Positions 1-11,877 of a stretch of DNA of 64,000 nucleotides are shown here, piece after piece (position 1 is the stretch's first letter; each line of letters opens with the position of its first letter). The DNA comes from Aphrophora alni (lineage: Eukaryota > Arthropoda > Insecta > Hemiptera > Aphrophoridae): positions 23,827,949 to 23,891,948 of the forward strand of contig OY740774.1 of the NCBI GenBank assembly GCA_963513935.1, in the 5' to 3' direction. The notes under the pieces are model-generated. The model did no database searches. It saw only the letters and a program-made list of their open reading frames with translations, and was not told where the DNA came from. The translations under genes and the position numbers were made by a program.

Positions 1-2084
1 ATTTTTTTTTTTTTTTTCAAATTGAGATGATTTCTTAATGTACTTTTTAATCACTTGACAATGAGAGTTGATTCATACTATCAAAACGTTGTCTATTAAT
101 TTCTATAGATATATCAACAACATGAACCTTCACTTCTATACTAATCTTAAATAATAACGGGAATATATAAATGCGTACGTTACCATCCCCAGAGAGGAAT
201 ACATTGAACATATTAAAAAGCTCAAAGTCTGCAACAGGGTAGTAAAAATAGGGGATGCTTCACTTCCCTTCATCAGATAATTCAATTCCTTTTTGTAACC
301 TTTACTTACCACAAATTGATGGGAACCACATTGCTAATGCCATTAGTGGATATTAGGCTATAAAGAACCGCCCCTAACTCCGGAGAGAGTAGGTAACCAA
401 AAACATTTTATGTCTGCTTTAATAAGGGTGGGTTTGAAGGGTGGAATGGTTCTGTACCACTTAAGTAGAGTGATTATTTTATATTTATTGTTATTTAATA
501 TAATTGAGTGACATTGTTTTAGCAAAAATGTTAAAATTGTATAGCTTTTGTAATGTTCTGTTTATCTTCATACGTTCCACGATTAGAAATGTTAACTTGC
601 TAAATTCACTTTTTTTTTCTTTTTTTTACATTCGCCAATATACTTAGTCCAATCACAATGGGAATCGGTGAGTAATTTTCTCCGTGTTTCAACATTTTAT
701 TTGATTAAAATAATATACAGGGTGTCCCGAAAAGCGCGAACATACGTCGGGTGGTTTTTCCTTAAAATAAGATCAAAAATTTCAATAAACATAAGTCCAA
801 AAACTCTTCATTTTCTGTCTCATCGCCATTTTGAGTTTTTTAAAGAAAAATTTACATCTTGAGAACGGTTAAAGATAGCTTTTTGAAATTTGGAACACAT
901 GTATCTAACACCGATATTTACTGTTGAAATAATATCAGAAATTTTAATTTTCAAAATTTCGGCATTTTAATTTTTCAATTAGAAACTTTTTAATCTTAAG
1001 TATTATCAAATTCCTTCTCTAGATAGAAAATATTAACCATTTCCCCATGAATAAAATGACACCTTAAGTTTTCAAATCTGATAACAAACAACCAATTTTA
1101 TGCCGGAAATAGTTACATTTAACCAAATTTTTGGCCCGGTTTAAATGTAAAAAAAACATGATTTTTAACTATGTTTTCTAATTTATTTCACAACAATCGA
1201 TGTACAGAAATGCTAACTCTGATTCGACTAAGGCAGTAACAATTCGAATAGTGATTTTCATAATTCAGATTATTTATTCCCGAAGCAGGCAGATATATGA
1301 TATTGAGAGCTAATGGTAATGGTCGTGAGTCTCAACCAGGAAATGTTACCTGGTAGATAACACAGAAATCATAAAACCTTTGCGGCAGTGTTTCAAACGA
1401 CTTGGGCCAATCAGACACGCTAATTCCATTTGCTGGAGATTGAGGAATGTTCCAACACCTCATGAAGAGGATAATATATTGCAACTCATCTCTGAAGATC
1501 CCAGTGTGCGCTCTTAAAAATAGTTGGTCATAAGTGAAATGACATCAAGGACACAAGTAAATCGCATGTGTATTTGGAGAGTGTTAAATGAAAAGCTATC
1601 GGACCCGTACCATTTGCAACGTCTACATGGTCCACACCTGCTATTAAAAAAAACACGAAATGGCGGCCAGTCAGAAAACGAAGCGTTTTTGGACCTATTG
1701 GAACTTTTGATCTTAAATTTACCTAAATAACAACCACCGCGAATTGTATGTCCGCGAATTTTCAAGACACTGTAAATATAGGCGAAAAACCAATACCGTC
1801 ATCAACGCCTTGGAAAATTTAAGAAAAATAAATATGAAACATAATAAAACAAAATTAAAAAACTAACAAATTAATCCAAAACCAAATAAGATTATGTAAA
1901 TTTTACATAACCGACAACACAAAATTCAATTTTCAATTTATAATACATTGAAGTAACGCACTACAGGTCTGTAATGGGTACTCCAACTACTAAATCATGT
2001 AAATCTTATCAAAAACATTCAGACGACATAAGTAAGACAACACTCGATCAAGAATCCCAGCATCATCCCCCAACATCAAATGAA
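1..2084. other. Stretch without recognisable gene
   Basis: A+T-rich sequence with no reading frame I can tie to a family; the short open frames here look like chance. The one notable element is a repeat-like segment starting near 714, whose first bases (ACAGGGTGTCCCGAAAAG) resemble the ends of dispersed non-coding insect repeats. A related GGTGTCCCGTAA string occurs on the minus strand near 27370. I cannot find the right end of the 714 segment. Confidence 0.5.
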
Positions 2085-2290
2085 TCGAATTAGATAGGAC
2101 AAAAATCCTACGAACACCTCTCAGAAATGCAAAGTCGATTAGGATTTGTTTCATAATCAGAACTGTATGACAAAATGGACATAGCCGAGGATTCCCTTAT
2201 TCCTTCAGAAATCCATAGGTGATCATGGCGTGACCGATGCGAATTCAGGTAATCACAACTTCCTCGTGACGACTGGCATGAATTGGTGCT
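2085..2290 (-). pseudogene. Non-LTR retrotransposon (LINE) ORF2 C-terminal fragment
   Basis: Read on the minus strand, this gives RIGHAMITYGFL, then a stop and a short gap, then CPFCHTVLIMKQILI. This is the signature at the end of many jockey/CR1/R1-type LINE polyproteins: an 'RIGHxxxTHxYL' block followed by a Cys-His knuckle of the CPxC...HxL type. Here the usual His of 'EHIL' is Gln. Stops and frame changes interrupt the fragment, so it is a dead relic. The upstream RNase H and reverse transcriptase regions are not recognisable. A similar relic lies at about 36640-36900. The clade cannot be settled by eye. Confidence 0.6.
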
Positions 2291-3143
2291 CTCTAGGGCT
2301 CGAATAGCAATCCTATGCTGCTTCGTCTGTTTTTGTGTTTCCAGTTATTCCAGTGTTCAGGTAACCAGCAAAATGATATTCCCACACACCGCAGCTGAAG
2401 CCTGTGTATGAAGTAGAGAATGTTTGGACCTAAGGGTTAGAATACATATTCTGGGTAGCCTGAAGAGGACTTCTGGAACCTTAACAGACAAGAGAGCTTT
2501 AAAAATAGAAAGGAGTTTGCCAGTAAATCTCTGGAAACTGGAGGTAACACGGACTGTCCTTATGAGTAATATGCACAGCTGACCTGACTGTCCAATTTAG
2601 AATCATACGTGAAAATAACCTCACAGGCTGGGTAGTAAACAACTGACGATATATTACCTCAGTGGTGTTGAACTTCCATTATATGAACAGGGAAAAATTT
2701 AAACGACCCAGTATTCTTGACCGTGTTTAATAATGACTTTCCCTAGTATTGGTAAACAGTAATTAGTATTTATTAAGGCGTGGTTCAGCAGCACGCTACA
2801 CTCTGGCTTGCAGGGGAAATTACATTGCTCAATGCCATATATTGAATCTGTTATTGATAAAGTTTCATGGAAATAAAGTATAATTTTATTTACTGCGTTA
2901 TAGCCTACAAAGCACATCTAGTTCCTCAGTTCAACTTAAAACTTCTTTACCTAACCTAACCTAATCGTCACATCTCATAATTTGCGATCATTTTTATGAT
3001 CGTGTCAGACAATAGTCCAAAATTGTTAGAGCTCATTTGTTGTGTGGTGGTGCTTGGAGGTAGGGCGGTCTGGCTTGGGAGGGGAGGCCAGCCTGCGGAA
3101 GGGGAGTATCTACCCGTGTTCTGTCCAGATTAACGGCCTCTAA
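2291..3143. other. Stretch without recognisable gene
   Basis: No supported coding sequence. It contains a short (CCTAA)3-like run near 2947-2965. It ends in the TAA target-site copy (3141-3143) of the Harbinger element that follows. Confidence 0.5.
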
Positions 3144-3188
3144 GGCCGGCCGCACACTACATCGAACGCGACACGACACGACAAGACA
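3144..3188 (+). repeat. Left terminal inverted repeat of Harbinger element
   Basis: 45-bp repeat matching the reverse complement of 7612-7656 with one mismatch at position 36. TAA precedes it at 3141-3143. Confidence 0.93.
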
Positions 3189-3541
3189 TTTTGACGGAAG
3201 GCGTCTTATACTACTCAATTAGTATGAGTTCAAATGGAGCTGGCGCATACTACATCGAACAAAACGCGACAAGACGATAAAACGCCTTAAGACGTTTTAT
3301 CCATGTCTGGCGAAGGTACGGAAAATTTCGTCTTACGACAAAACGCGATCAAACAATATCAGAAAAACTGTTGTGCGCATGCGCTTTGGATCATGTGACA
3401 TCCTGCTCCAATCCTTCAGAGAGCACGTGGGCACGTGGGAACATTTTACATCGTCTGTAATCTACGGCCTAATTTGTTGCTTGGCTACTGTTTTAGTGCA
3501 TTAACATTTAAGCATTTTAAGCAACTTTAAGCAAGTGAAAA

Positions 3542-6500
3542 ATGAGTGTAGATGACAGTGCAGTTGCGGCCGTAGATGTTGATAAAATGTTATTTTTAGT
3601 GCAAAACAACCCAGCAATTTTCAACTCTACATTAAAAGAACATCACAACGTCGATGTTATCTCCAAAATTTGGACTGACATAGGAAAAGAACTGAATGTA
3701 CCAGGTAATATAATCATTCTCATAAATAAGTTTCATAACAAATAACTCCATTAGTACATTTTTGTGTAACAATGTAATTATTATAAATTAAGGCTATAGG
3801 ACTATTTATTTGATTCTATACACAGCAGAGCCAAAACATCCTCAGTGAGGGAGTATTTTCATGTTTTTGCAGATATAACTTGTATAGTGATTTACCGGTT
3901 TATGTCATATGATAAATATACGGAATGTCCTGTACGAAATTGAAATTTTGCATAAGTAGGCTATTTTATGACAATGATGTTTAGCTATGAACACATTATC
4001 ACAATTTTTCAGATTAAAAACAACATAGCGGCTATTTTCAATTTTAAAAGCTTAGTTCTCAAAAACGGTAAATTTTACAACAGATTTACAAGATACAGAA
4101 AAGTTGTATAATTTTATTCTCTAAAAGATAGTAATAAGTTTATTAAGATCGGAATATGATTACCAAAGGAAATAAAATGTTTCTGAATAAAAGCTTGATT
4201 TTTCTGATGATTTTTGCAAAATAAATCATGTTTTTAAGTAGACAATTTGCATTTACGGTACTCAGTTATTTATAAAATTTATCTTAATAATCTTAGTGCA
4301 ATCTTTTGGAGGGTAAAATTTTACAGCTTTTTATATCATGTACATTTCTTGTAAAACTTGCGATTTTAGAGATGTTGAGTTTTTAATATTAAAAACAGCC
4401 GCTTTTTTGTTTTTGCTTAGTATGAAAAATGTTGATTATTTTTCTATAGCTGTACATAGTTGTCATAAATACTTGTGCAAAATTTCAATTTTCTATGTTC
4501 AATCGTGTCGTAGAAAAAACAAGAAAATTATAAAACAAAATGGCGGGTGTGAGGGTAACTAAGAATTTCTAAACAATTTAAATGCGACATTTACATTTTA
4601 TTTTAACCTAGGAACAATGCATTAAAACATTGGTAGGTTATTCTGTATCACTCTGTATATTGAGATTCATAAAATAACGTACATTGTAGATAAGTAGAAG
4701 TAGATAAGTAGAAGCAAATTATTTTTCTAAACGAATACAAACTTGTAACATGTTTATTTAAACAAACTCAGTTATGCACTATGCACACGGTTATGCATAC
4801 TATCTACACCAATGCCATTTTCTCTTGCCAAGGTACGGAACCTTCTGTAGAGTTAAAATACTTCAGAAAGTTGTCCCTTACTACATAAGCAGCTTTTGCT
4901 GCTCTTGCTCTGACAGTCTCTTGATCTTTATCACAGTCTTCATCTACACTCATTAATTCATCATAAATTTCAAAAATTTGCCCTTCTTTAACTCTAATTA
5001 CATTGTGAAGAACACAGCACGCTAAAACAATACTTTTTGAAACGTCTGGGTGAGTTAACATTGCTGTTTCAAATACACGGAATTTTTTTGCCATCATGCC
5101 AAATGCGCACTCAACAATTCTACGAGCTCGAGAGTGTCTGTAGTTATAGATTCTACGTTCCCGTGTCAATGAGGCCTTGGCATACGGCTTCATCATGTGT
5201 TTGTGAAGAGCGTAAGCTTCGTCTCCCACAAACACGTAAGGAAATTCAATTTGGTTTTCTGTACATAGTGTTCTCGGTTTAGGTAGGTTTAACTGTTTAT
5301 CACGAAACATACAACCAAAGGTTGAAGAAAGAAATACACCCCCGTCACTGTTTTTACCAGCTTCTCCTACATCCACAATTAAAAATTTACCCTCTGCGTC
5401 CACAACAGCTTGAAGTATTATAGAATGATGTGACTTGTAATTAAAAAACATTGAACCGCTGTTCCATGGAGCCTCGATTCTGACGTGTTTCCCGTCAATT
5501 GCTCCACAACAATTCGGGAAATTCCATAGTTCTTCGAATCTTTCTGCTATACGTCTCCACTGGTCAGTTGATGGGACAGTCATCAAATATATTGGAGACA
5601 GCTCCTCCCAAATTGCAGCACATGTTTCGGAAACAATTTTCCCAGCAGTTGTTGCACCAATTCTGTGGTTAAAGTGCATGTATTGGAAGCGTTCGCCTGT
5701 TGCAAGAAACCTGGAAATAAAAATTATACGTTTATAAATTACATTGTAAATTTATAATTTCAGTTGACTACTTGCCTGGTTGTTATGGCCAGGTGTGTTA
5801 CTTTTTATATTGTTTAACGCTTAATAACAGTAGTTTTTCTTTCTAGGTAACATCTGTAAGACCAAATGGCATAACCTTAGAAACTCCTATGTTAGGTACC
5901 TTAGGGACCTAAAAAAAATGCCCAGTGGCTCTGGGCAAAAGAAAAAAAAATGGCATTTAGCAGATGCTATGGAATTTATCCTACCGTGGGCTGGACCTTC
6001 CCGGAAAATGACAGGCAATCTCAACAAACCTGTTGATCCCGAAACTCCTTCACCATCTACATCTACCCAAGAATCTATCTATATCAACGACGACTTACGC
6101 GATGAAGATGAGTTAAATGATGAAGCAAGTGGAGAAATTGGTAACTACAACCCCAAGAAAAAACAAAGACAAACACCTGCTGAACTCGTGGCAAACCCAA
6201 TGGCTGAATACTTGAAAACTGTCACTCAAAAACATAAAATTCAAGAAGTCAAAGGCGAAAATGAATTTTTGTCATTTTTTAAAAGTTTGATCCCAGATGC
6301 TGAAAAATTAACCTCAAGAAGGAAGCGTAACTTTAAAACATCTGTGATGACCAAATTGCATCAACTACTGGACGAACAAGAAGATGAGCAAGCATCTGAT
6401 CGGAATATTAATATTTCCTCTCGAGCTCCGTCCTCTTCCTCTTACAGCGGATCTAATGCTCCTGAAGTTGTGGAACAGTATGACGGCGATTACAATTACT

Positions 6501-6577
6501 CACACTATGAGGATCAGCATTCTTCGCAGTATCAATTACATGAACTGTTGGTACTTCCTAAAAATAACCATGTTTAA
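3542..6577 (+). CDS. MADF-BESS DNA-binding protein of the Harbinger element (two exons)
   Basis: Exon 1 is 3542-3704 and exon 2 is 5847-6577, joined across a 2.1-kb intron with GT at 3705 and AG at 5845-5846. The sum is 894 nt, or 297 residues plus stop. Exon 1 carries the first half of a MADF (Myb/SANT-like) domain, including IWTDIGKELNVPG. Exon 2 continues it in frame with CKTKWHNLRNSYVRYLRD and KKKKWHLADAMEF. A BESS-type motif (FFKSLIPDAEKL... KLHQLL) falls near residues 193-229 after an acidic and basic linker. Harbinger elements typically encode such a second protein, which binds DNA and helps bring the transposase into the nucleus; that role is inferred here. An AATAAA lies at 6626-6631. 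The intron contains the antisense last exon of the transposase. Confidence 0.88.
3916..4661. repeat. Foldback (inverted-repeat) element within the MADF intron
   Basis: The left half (about 3930-4220) is repeated in reverse complement, with divergence, in the right half (about 4235-4500). For example AAATTGAAATTTTGCATAAG near 3938 mirrors CTTGTGCAAAATTTCAATTT near 4473. The outer ends resemble each other (ATATACGGAATG left; ATATACAGAGTG on the minus strand right). No coding capacity is seen. It is probably a non-autonomous element that landed in the Harbinger element or was carried along in it. Confidence 0.6.
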
Positions 6578-7413
6578 AAACTCAACTTGATTTTCATATC
6601 ATACCTGTATTTTATTTGAGTGTTAAATAAAAACATATTCTTCTTGTAAACAAAACTTGCCTATTTATTGCCCTTAACATAATAGATTCTTCATAAATTG
6701 TTGTATAAACGAAACGTGCACAATAGGAAGGTAGGATTACATGACAGGTCCCCACACTGACACTCCCACACACTACCAAAAATACTGACACTTCCATACA
6801 CCTCTTAACCTAATTTAAGATAACCTAACCTAACTTAATCTTACCTAACTTAACCTGACCTAACTTAACCTAACCCTCACTTAATCTGCCCTAAACTAAC
6901 CTAACCTAACATTGGCGGTCCATCAAACGCTTTGTCGAGCTGGTACACCCCCGTGTGTGGAAGTGTCAGTCGAGATGTGAATCGTTAGTCAGGAAGCCGC
7001 ATCCAAGAGGTGTGGGGAAGTGTCGGTATTTTTTCAATGTTTGGGGAACTGTCCGGACACCAGGATTAAGTGGCCTGCATTACAAAATAATTTAAATAAA
7101 TAAATACACTGACTTACCTCAACGTAACCAAGAGTCTTTCCTCTGGAGTTATGGATTTTCTAAATTTAGTGTTTTGTTTCTGTATCTTAGGACTTATTAA
7201 TTGCAAGATGTAGTCAAAGGTCGAAACTTTCATTCTGCAATAGTTGTAGAACTTTGATTGATCAGCCCTCAGTTCACCAATAAACCCAATAATATTTCTT
7301 TTTTGGTTTATAGGGTGCACCCAAATATTCCTTTTGACACCAGAATCTAATAGCTGTAAAAAACTCCATAACAGTATAACTGTCTCTTCTTCTTCTTCTT
7401 CACCACGATCCAT
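4804..7413 (-). CDS. PIF/Harbinger DDE transposase (two exons)
   Basis: Exon 1 runs 7413 to 7118 and ends at a strong donor (AG|GTAAGT). Exon 2 runs 5710 to 4804 after a TTTCCAG acceptor. Together they make 1203 nt, or 400 residues plus stop, a usual length for the family. Splicing restores the conserved block LLVTLRFLATGERFQ across the junction. Catalytic acidic residues are visible as D171 (AIDGKHV), D262 (VGDEAY) and E299 (RIVECAFGMM), and the conserved VDVGEAG lies between them. The start is the Met before an acidic stretch (MDRGEEEEEE). The enzyme is expected to cut and paste the element with its MADF partner. Exon 2 of the partner gene lies antisense inside this gene's intron. An AATAAA signal sits near 4752-4757 on the minus strand. 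Confidence 0.92.
6739..7068. repeat. Inverted-repeat element with CCTAA-rich core
   Basis: The left arm (about 6739-6800) and right arm (about 6995-7063) are imperfect reverse complements, both built on GTGGGAAGTGTC/GACACTTCC-type blocks. Between them, 6803-6911 is rich in TAACCTAACCTAA, a degenerate array of the CCTAA motif used at many arthropod telomeres. It sits in the transposase intron, outside all exons. Confidence 0.55.
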
Positions 7414-7611
7414 TATTTCTCACTACCTATTATTTATTTAAATATTTCAAAAATTTGAGTATACAAAACGAAATAACTACACTACACTGAACTTAAGACA
7501 ATCGATCTGGCACTAAGAGGTTGTCGGAAGCCGTCGTGTTTTGTCGTGTCGGACGGTGTATGAGGCGCATCCGACAGAACGAAACAGAACAGAACAAAAC
7601 AAAAGATAAAC

Positions 7612-7656
7612 TGTCTTGTCTTGTCGTGTCGCGTTCGATGTAGTGTGCGGCCGGCC
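7612..7656 (-). repeat. Right terminal inverted repeat of Harbinger element
   Basis: Inverted partner of 3144-3188. TAA follows at 7657-7659, matching the left flank. Confidence 0.93.
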
Positions 7657-7659
7657 TAA

Positions 7660-8475
7660 CACCGCACAAATCCATCTACGGGGGAGGGGAGAGGGGCTAC
7701 ATTTGGCGATACTTTGGTATGGACTTCCAGACTGCTGGAGTACGAAATACTATGGTAACTTGCATGTTTACCATAAACGTATTCCAAGGGACCCACTTAA
7801 GCATTTACAGAGTTTGAAATTCTTTTCCCGCGGCTCTATAATTGATTTGTCCTTGGTAGAGTGTCTTAGGGGAGTTTAAAGGCATCCGAAATACAGGTGC
7901 AAGACAGCATCTGAGATGGATTAGAATTCCCTCCCAACGATGACTCTTCTCCCACACATATCTTCTCGATATCATGTTCCTTTCCCATCCAACACGTGCT
8001 CCAGGATTATTGATTGATATATTATTGAACCTGGAGCGGAGAAACACTTCTGCAATCAAGGCGAGGCAGGGGGTCCCATGCGACAACATTTAGCGGTTAC
8101 TGAGTGGCGATACCTCGGACATCCAGGTTGGCAGAGTACGAAAATACCAGGGTAACTTGCAGGTGTGACTTGAACGTATGTATTACAAGGGTCCCACCTA
8201 ACTTCAGCAACGTAAAAATCCTGTGCTGCTTTCCTTTGTGGCACTATCATGTGTTCTTCCTTGGTAGAGTGACAAATGTGAGATTAAAGGCTTTCGACAC
8301 CCAGGTGGGATGAGCTTCTAGAAATAGATCAGACTTCCCAATGTTGTGATATGAGTTTCTATCACACGTGCGCGACGGTGGCCTAGATGTTCTTTTCTTC
8401 TTCGCCACCGTTCCAGGCTTAATGTTTGACAGATTCAAGAGCCTGGAACAGAGTAGCTCTCCTGAAATTAAGGCG
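7660..8475 (+). repeat. Diverged tandem duplication, unit about 400 bp
   Basis: About 7704-8065 and 8105-8475 share ordered blocks. Both start GGCGATAC, then have AGAGTACGAAA, GGTAACTTGCA, ACAAGGGTCCCACCTAA (AAGGGACCCACTTAA in the first), TCCTTGGTAGAGTG and ATTAAAGGC, and both end AAGGCG. Divergence is high and there is no coherent reading frame, so I call it an old non-coding duplication. The short open frames here are not supported. Confidence 0.65.
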
Positions 8476-8819
8476 CTAGCAAAATCTGCCCCGATTTTAT
8501 AACTTTTGTTTTATTACTTTCCACCCAAAGTGACCGTTCTAACTTCATAATTCAGGAGAGATAAATGGTGGTCAATTGGGCTAAATCACTCCGTGGATGG
8601 TAGAGAGCATAGTGAATACGGAAAACCGTCTGCCAACCACTTATTTTGTACTTTGGGCGTAATTTTGTCCAGAATGTCTACAACCCGTATTAATTGCCTT
8701 CGCACCAGGGTTAAATTTCTTGGAGTCAGATAAGCGAGAATCCAGAAACCAAGTGTCGAGCCGGTTGTAATGTAACAGAGACCGCTGTTCATGTGATCCA
8801 GTTAGTTACAATATTGCAC
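8476..8819. other. Stretch without recognisable gene
   Basis: Unassigned spacer between the tandem duplication and the next transposon. I see nothing codable in it. Confidence 0.4.
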
Positions 8820-8832
8820 AATTGAGTCGTAT

Positions 8833-9115
8833 AGTTCCAAAACCTGCCTTCTCCCAAAAAATAAGAAATTGAGATAGTGACTCCACATTATTAAATGGCG
8901 GAAGATGTACACATATCATCTATAATTTTGTTCCAAAAAAATCCTTTTCCCAGTGAAAAACAATCAAGAAGTTATGAGTTTATTCCAAAATAAGTCTAAT
9001 CCAAAGGTAGTTTGTTCCAAAACATGCATCTCCACTCCATTCCAAAAGCTGCCTTATGACATGGCATTTTAATAAGGCGACCGAATTAGTTGTTCCAAAA
9101 CATGCGTACTCCGCA
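8833..9115 (+). repeat. Left subterminal repeats, GTTCCAAAAcNTGC motif
   Basis: The inner part of the terminal repeat (GTTCCAAAACCTGCC) recurs in the same orientation, with variation, near 8833, 8931, 8983, 9012, 9039 and 9091. Such subterminal arrays are commonly transposase-binding sites. That function is inferred. Confidence 0.6.
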
Positions 9116-9387
9116 ATACGTACTCTCCTCAGACTTTTATAATAATATTAATTATTATTTTGTCAAACTTGCTACTAATTCACTATTATAACATATGACT
9201 GGGATATTTTAGTTTTCTAAGTTGTCAACCCTGTTTATAACGTTGTAATTGCACACAGAACAGCTGAGAATCATAAATTATTATTCTTTTGTTGCATCTT
9301 TAATAATTAGGCTAAAGTTGATGTGGTTATGATTATTAAGCAAATTTTTATTAACCTAGGTATGAAGTAATATAAATTTTATCAGAA

Positions 9388-11553
9388 ATGGACAACAATA
9401 GTTTTCTTCACCCTCAAGAAAGAGGTCGGAAAATAAGAAGAAATGAAGAAGAGTGGAGTAAAAACAGAAAGAAGAGAGAAAGGTAAGGTTATAGCAAAGT
9501 ATGAATTAGACCTAGGCCTTTTATAAATTGTTAGGTTCGGATTCTTGATAAGTAGATCTGTTATAGTTACTTATTAAAATTTAAAAGTTATAATGTGTAT
9601 TACAATACAAGGGCTGACTTTAATAAGCGGCACCCAATGTTACATAAAAATCATTTGATTAAATTATTGTACAGCTAAGATTCGAACATTGTGTCGTGGC
9701 GAATAGCCCAAGAAAGAATATTTACATATTGCAAATCTAATAATAATATAAGACTGTAATATTTTCAATATATCAATAACCTTCTCTGGCCTAAACAGCA
9801 AGATGTACGAAACTTATCATGGGGCGCGGCGCATCAAAGTCTGCCCCAATACAACACCACTATAGTGTTTGTAGGCCTATACCTAAAATCCCTTGCATAG
9901 CATTTTGTTTTATTAATTTTAAAGCATATGGCCTTTTTATAATTTCACTAAAGCAAGACTACATTCATTTTTTTAATTTTCAGATACTCATCAAAGGGGG
10001 ACCAGGTTTACCGGACTGTGGACATTCTTCCAAAAATTTGAAATGTCAGTCCCTGACCAAGCGAGACGTCATGCACTTCCACAAGATGTTTTATGCAACT
10101 CAAAAGAAAATTGTACAGGATCATCTAATCTTAAAGTATTGTAATGTTACTGCACCTAAAAGAAGTCGACAGAAAAAAGACAACAGTTCTAGAAAAGGTA
10201 TGTCAGTTACTTATAATGTTAAAAAAGCTACTCTTCGGCCTGGAGTTCCAGACAAGGTACCTGTCTGTCAAAAAACTTTCATGAACATTTTAGGTCTGAA
10301 AAAAACTAGAATCCAAAACGTTTGCCGAAAACACTTTCAAGGTAAACAAATCACAGATAATCGTGGAGGTGACACTAGATCTAAGAAAAATATAGCTAAG
10401 CGTGAGGCAATCAACACATTTATGTGTAAAATTCAAGTTATTGAGCAAGTTATTGTCGAGGGAAGTCAAAACGACAGTATCTCTCTAGCAATTTAAATTT
10501 AAATAAATTATGGAGGCTCTATAACTCCAGTTGTGAAGATACTGATGTACGTTTGAAAGCCAAAAAATCCTTTTTTAGAAACTTTGTAAATATACACTTT
10601 AACATTGGTTTTGGAGCACTAGCCGTAGATGCTTGTTCAAAGTGTTTACAACTAAAAGAACAGCTGAAGAGGGCTAATACTGAGGAGGAAAAATTAAACT
10701 TAATGACACAGAAAAGAATCCATTCTCTTCGTGCGAAAGCTTTTTTCCAAATGTTGGGTGAAAGTTCTGAAGACACAATTGTTATGTCCTATGACTGCCA
10801 GAAAAACCAGGTATTGCCGAAGGTCCCAGACCAAAAAGCATACTATTCCCAGCAGTTGTACTTGTACAATTTTACAGTGGTTCAGGGAACATCTAAGGAC
10901 AAACTTACAAAAGATAACGTCTTTAGTTATTGTTGGTATGAATACCAATTTGCCAAGGGGTCGAACGAAATCGCAAGTGGAGTATTTCATGCGCTACAAA
11001 CTAGCGTTAAAGGCCCTAACATAAAAAAAGTTCGTTTGTTTGCCGATGGATGTGGGGGGCAAAATAAGAACACCACACTAATTGGAATGGTATCTAAGTG
11101 GTTGTTAGAGAAGGCCCCCCCTAATGTTCTCAAAGTTGAGATAATTTTTCCAGTAGTAGGGCATTCATTTATGCCCCCTGATAGGGTTTTTGCGTATATT
11201 GAGAAAGACATTAAGAAAAAGGATACAATTTTATTATTTTGCCAGACGAATACAAGGACATAATTGCAAACTATGCTACTGTCATTGAACTTGGCAGTGG
11301 CAGCTGTCCTGTATTTGATTGGAAGTCAGCTATCACCGAGGTACAAAAAATACCAGGAAGCTGGCACTTCAAATTTAATCCTTCAAAAAGATTTATCTTA
11401 AGTCGGAACAAAAACAAAACACACATTTTGGTAAGAGGAGAAACGTTTTATAGCAGCGACACAGGAAAACCACGCTCAGTAGAAAGGACGAAGAGGACGA
11501 AGTGTGTGAACACGAAGATGATTGTTGGGACAATGACTACAGGGTTTAAATAA
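9388..11553 (+). pseudogene. 'DGCGGQNKN' transposase-like gene, spliced, several frameshifts
   Basis: Exon 1 (9388-9482, MDNNSFLHPQERGRKIRR...) ends at a GTAAGG donor; exon 2 begins near 9984 after TTTTCAG. The product resembles a group of long insect and cnidarian proteins of unknown function (I believe those with the DUF7869 domain). Blocks in order: Cys-containing N-terminal region, a VCQKTFMNILGL region, RGGDTRSKK, CSKC, SYDCQKN, FADGCGGQNKN, GHSFMPPDRVFAYIE. The acidic residues in SYD, ADG and PDR/YIE are candidate DDD/E catalytic residues. Frames change in a G run near 9995, near 10430-10455, in a T run near 11235, and near 11470, so this copy is probably dead. The tail around 11496 is tandemly duplicated at 11599. 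Confidence 0.72.
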
Positions 11554-11660
11554 TTCTAGATATTCAAATTCTAGATAGAGGTTGTGAGAATGTAGAAGAG
11601 GACGAAGTGTGTGAACACGAAGATCATTGTTGGGACAATGAACACAGGGTTTAAATAATT
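11493..11660 (+). repeat. Tandem duplication of transposase tail, about 103 bp
   Basis: GAGGACGAAGTGTGTGAACA through the GGGTTTAA stop occurs at about 11496 and again at about 11599 with few changes. It covers the acidic C-terminus and stop codon of the transposase. Confidence 0.8.
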
Positions 11661-11877
11661 CTTTACAAAATACTCACAAAAAACATTTTTAATTAATTTT
11701 TTGCAGGGATATTACATAATATCTTTGTATCTGTATAAACAGTAAAGTGATGCTTACTTTTAAAATAATGTTCAATTTTAGATTATAAGATTTTTTATAA
11801 GGTTTGAATAAAAGTATTATTAAAAATAATGAAAAAACCATGAATGATTTATTTGAAAACCTGCCACTATTAGTTTG

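Larger units (their letters stand above)
3144..7656. mobile_element. Complete PIF/Harbinger DNA transposon
   Basis: A 4.5-kb element bounded by inverted repeats of about 45 bp, starting GGCCGGCCGCACACTACATC at 3144 and ending with the reverse complement at 7656. I count one mismatch over 45 positions. It is flanked by TAA at 3141-3143 and 7657-7659, the 3-bp duplication usual for PIF/Harbinger. Inside are the two expected genes: a DDE transposase on the minus strand and a DNA-binding MADF-BESS protein on the plus strand. Both read through without stops once one intron each is removed. Inner CGACACGACAAAACGCGAC-like motifs recur just inside both ends and may be protein-binding sites. Nearly identical ends and intact frames suggest a recent, possibly still competent copy. 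Confidence 0.93.

Noticed and set aside
6803..6911. True interstitial telomere
   Set aside because: The CCTAA repeats are degenerate and lie inside a small inverted-repeat element within a transposon intron, so they are more likely carried there than a chromosome-end remnant.
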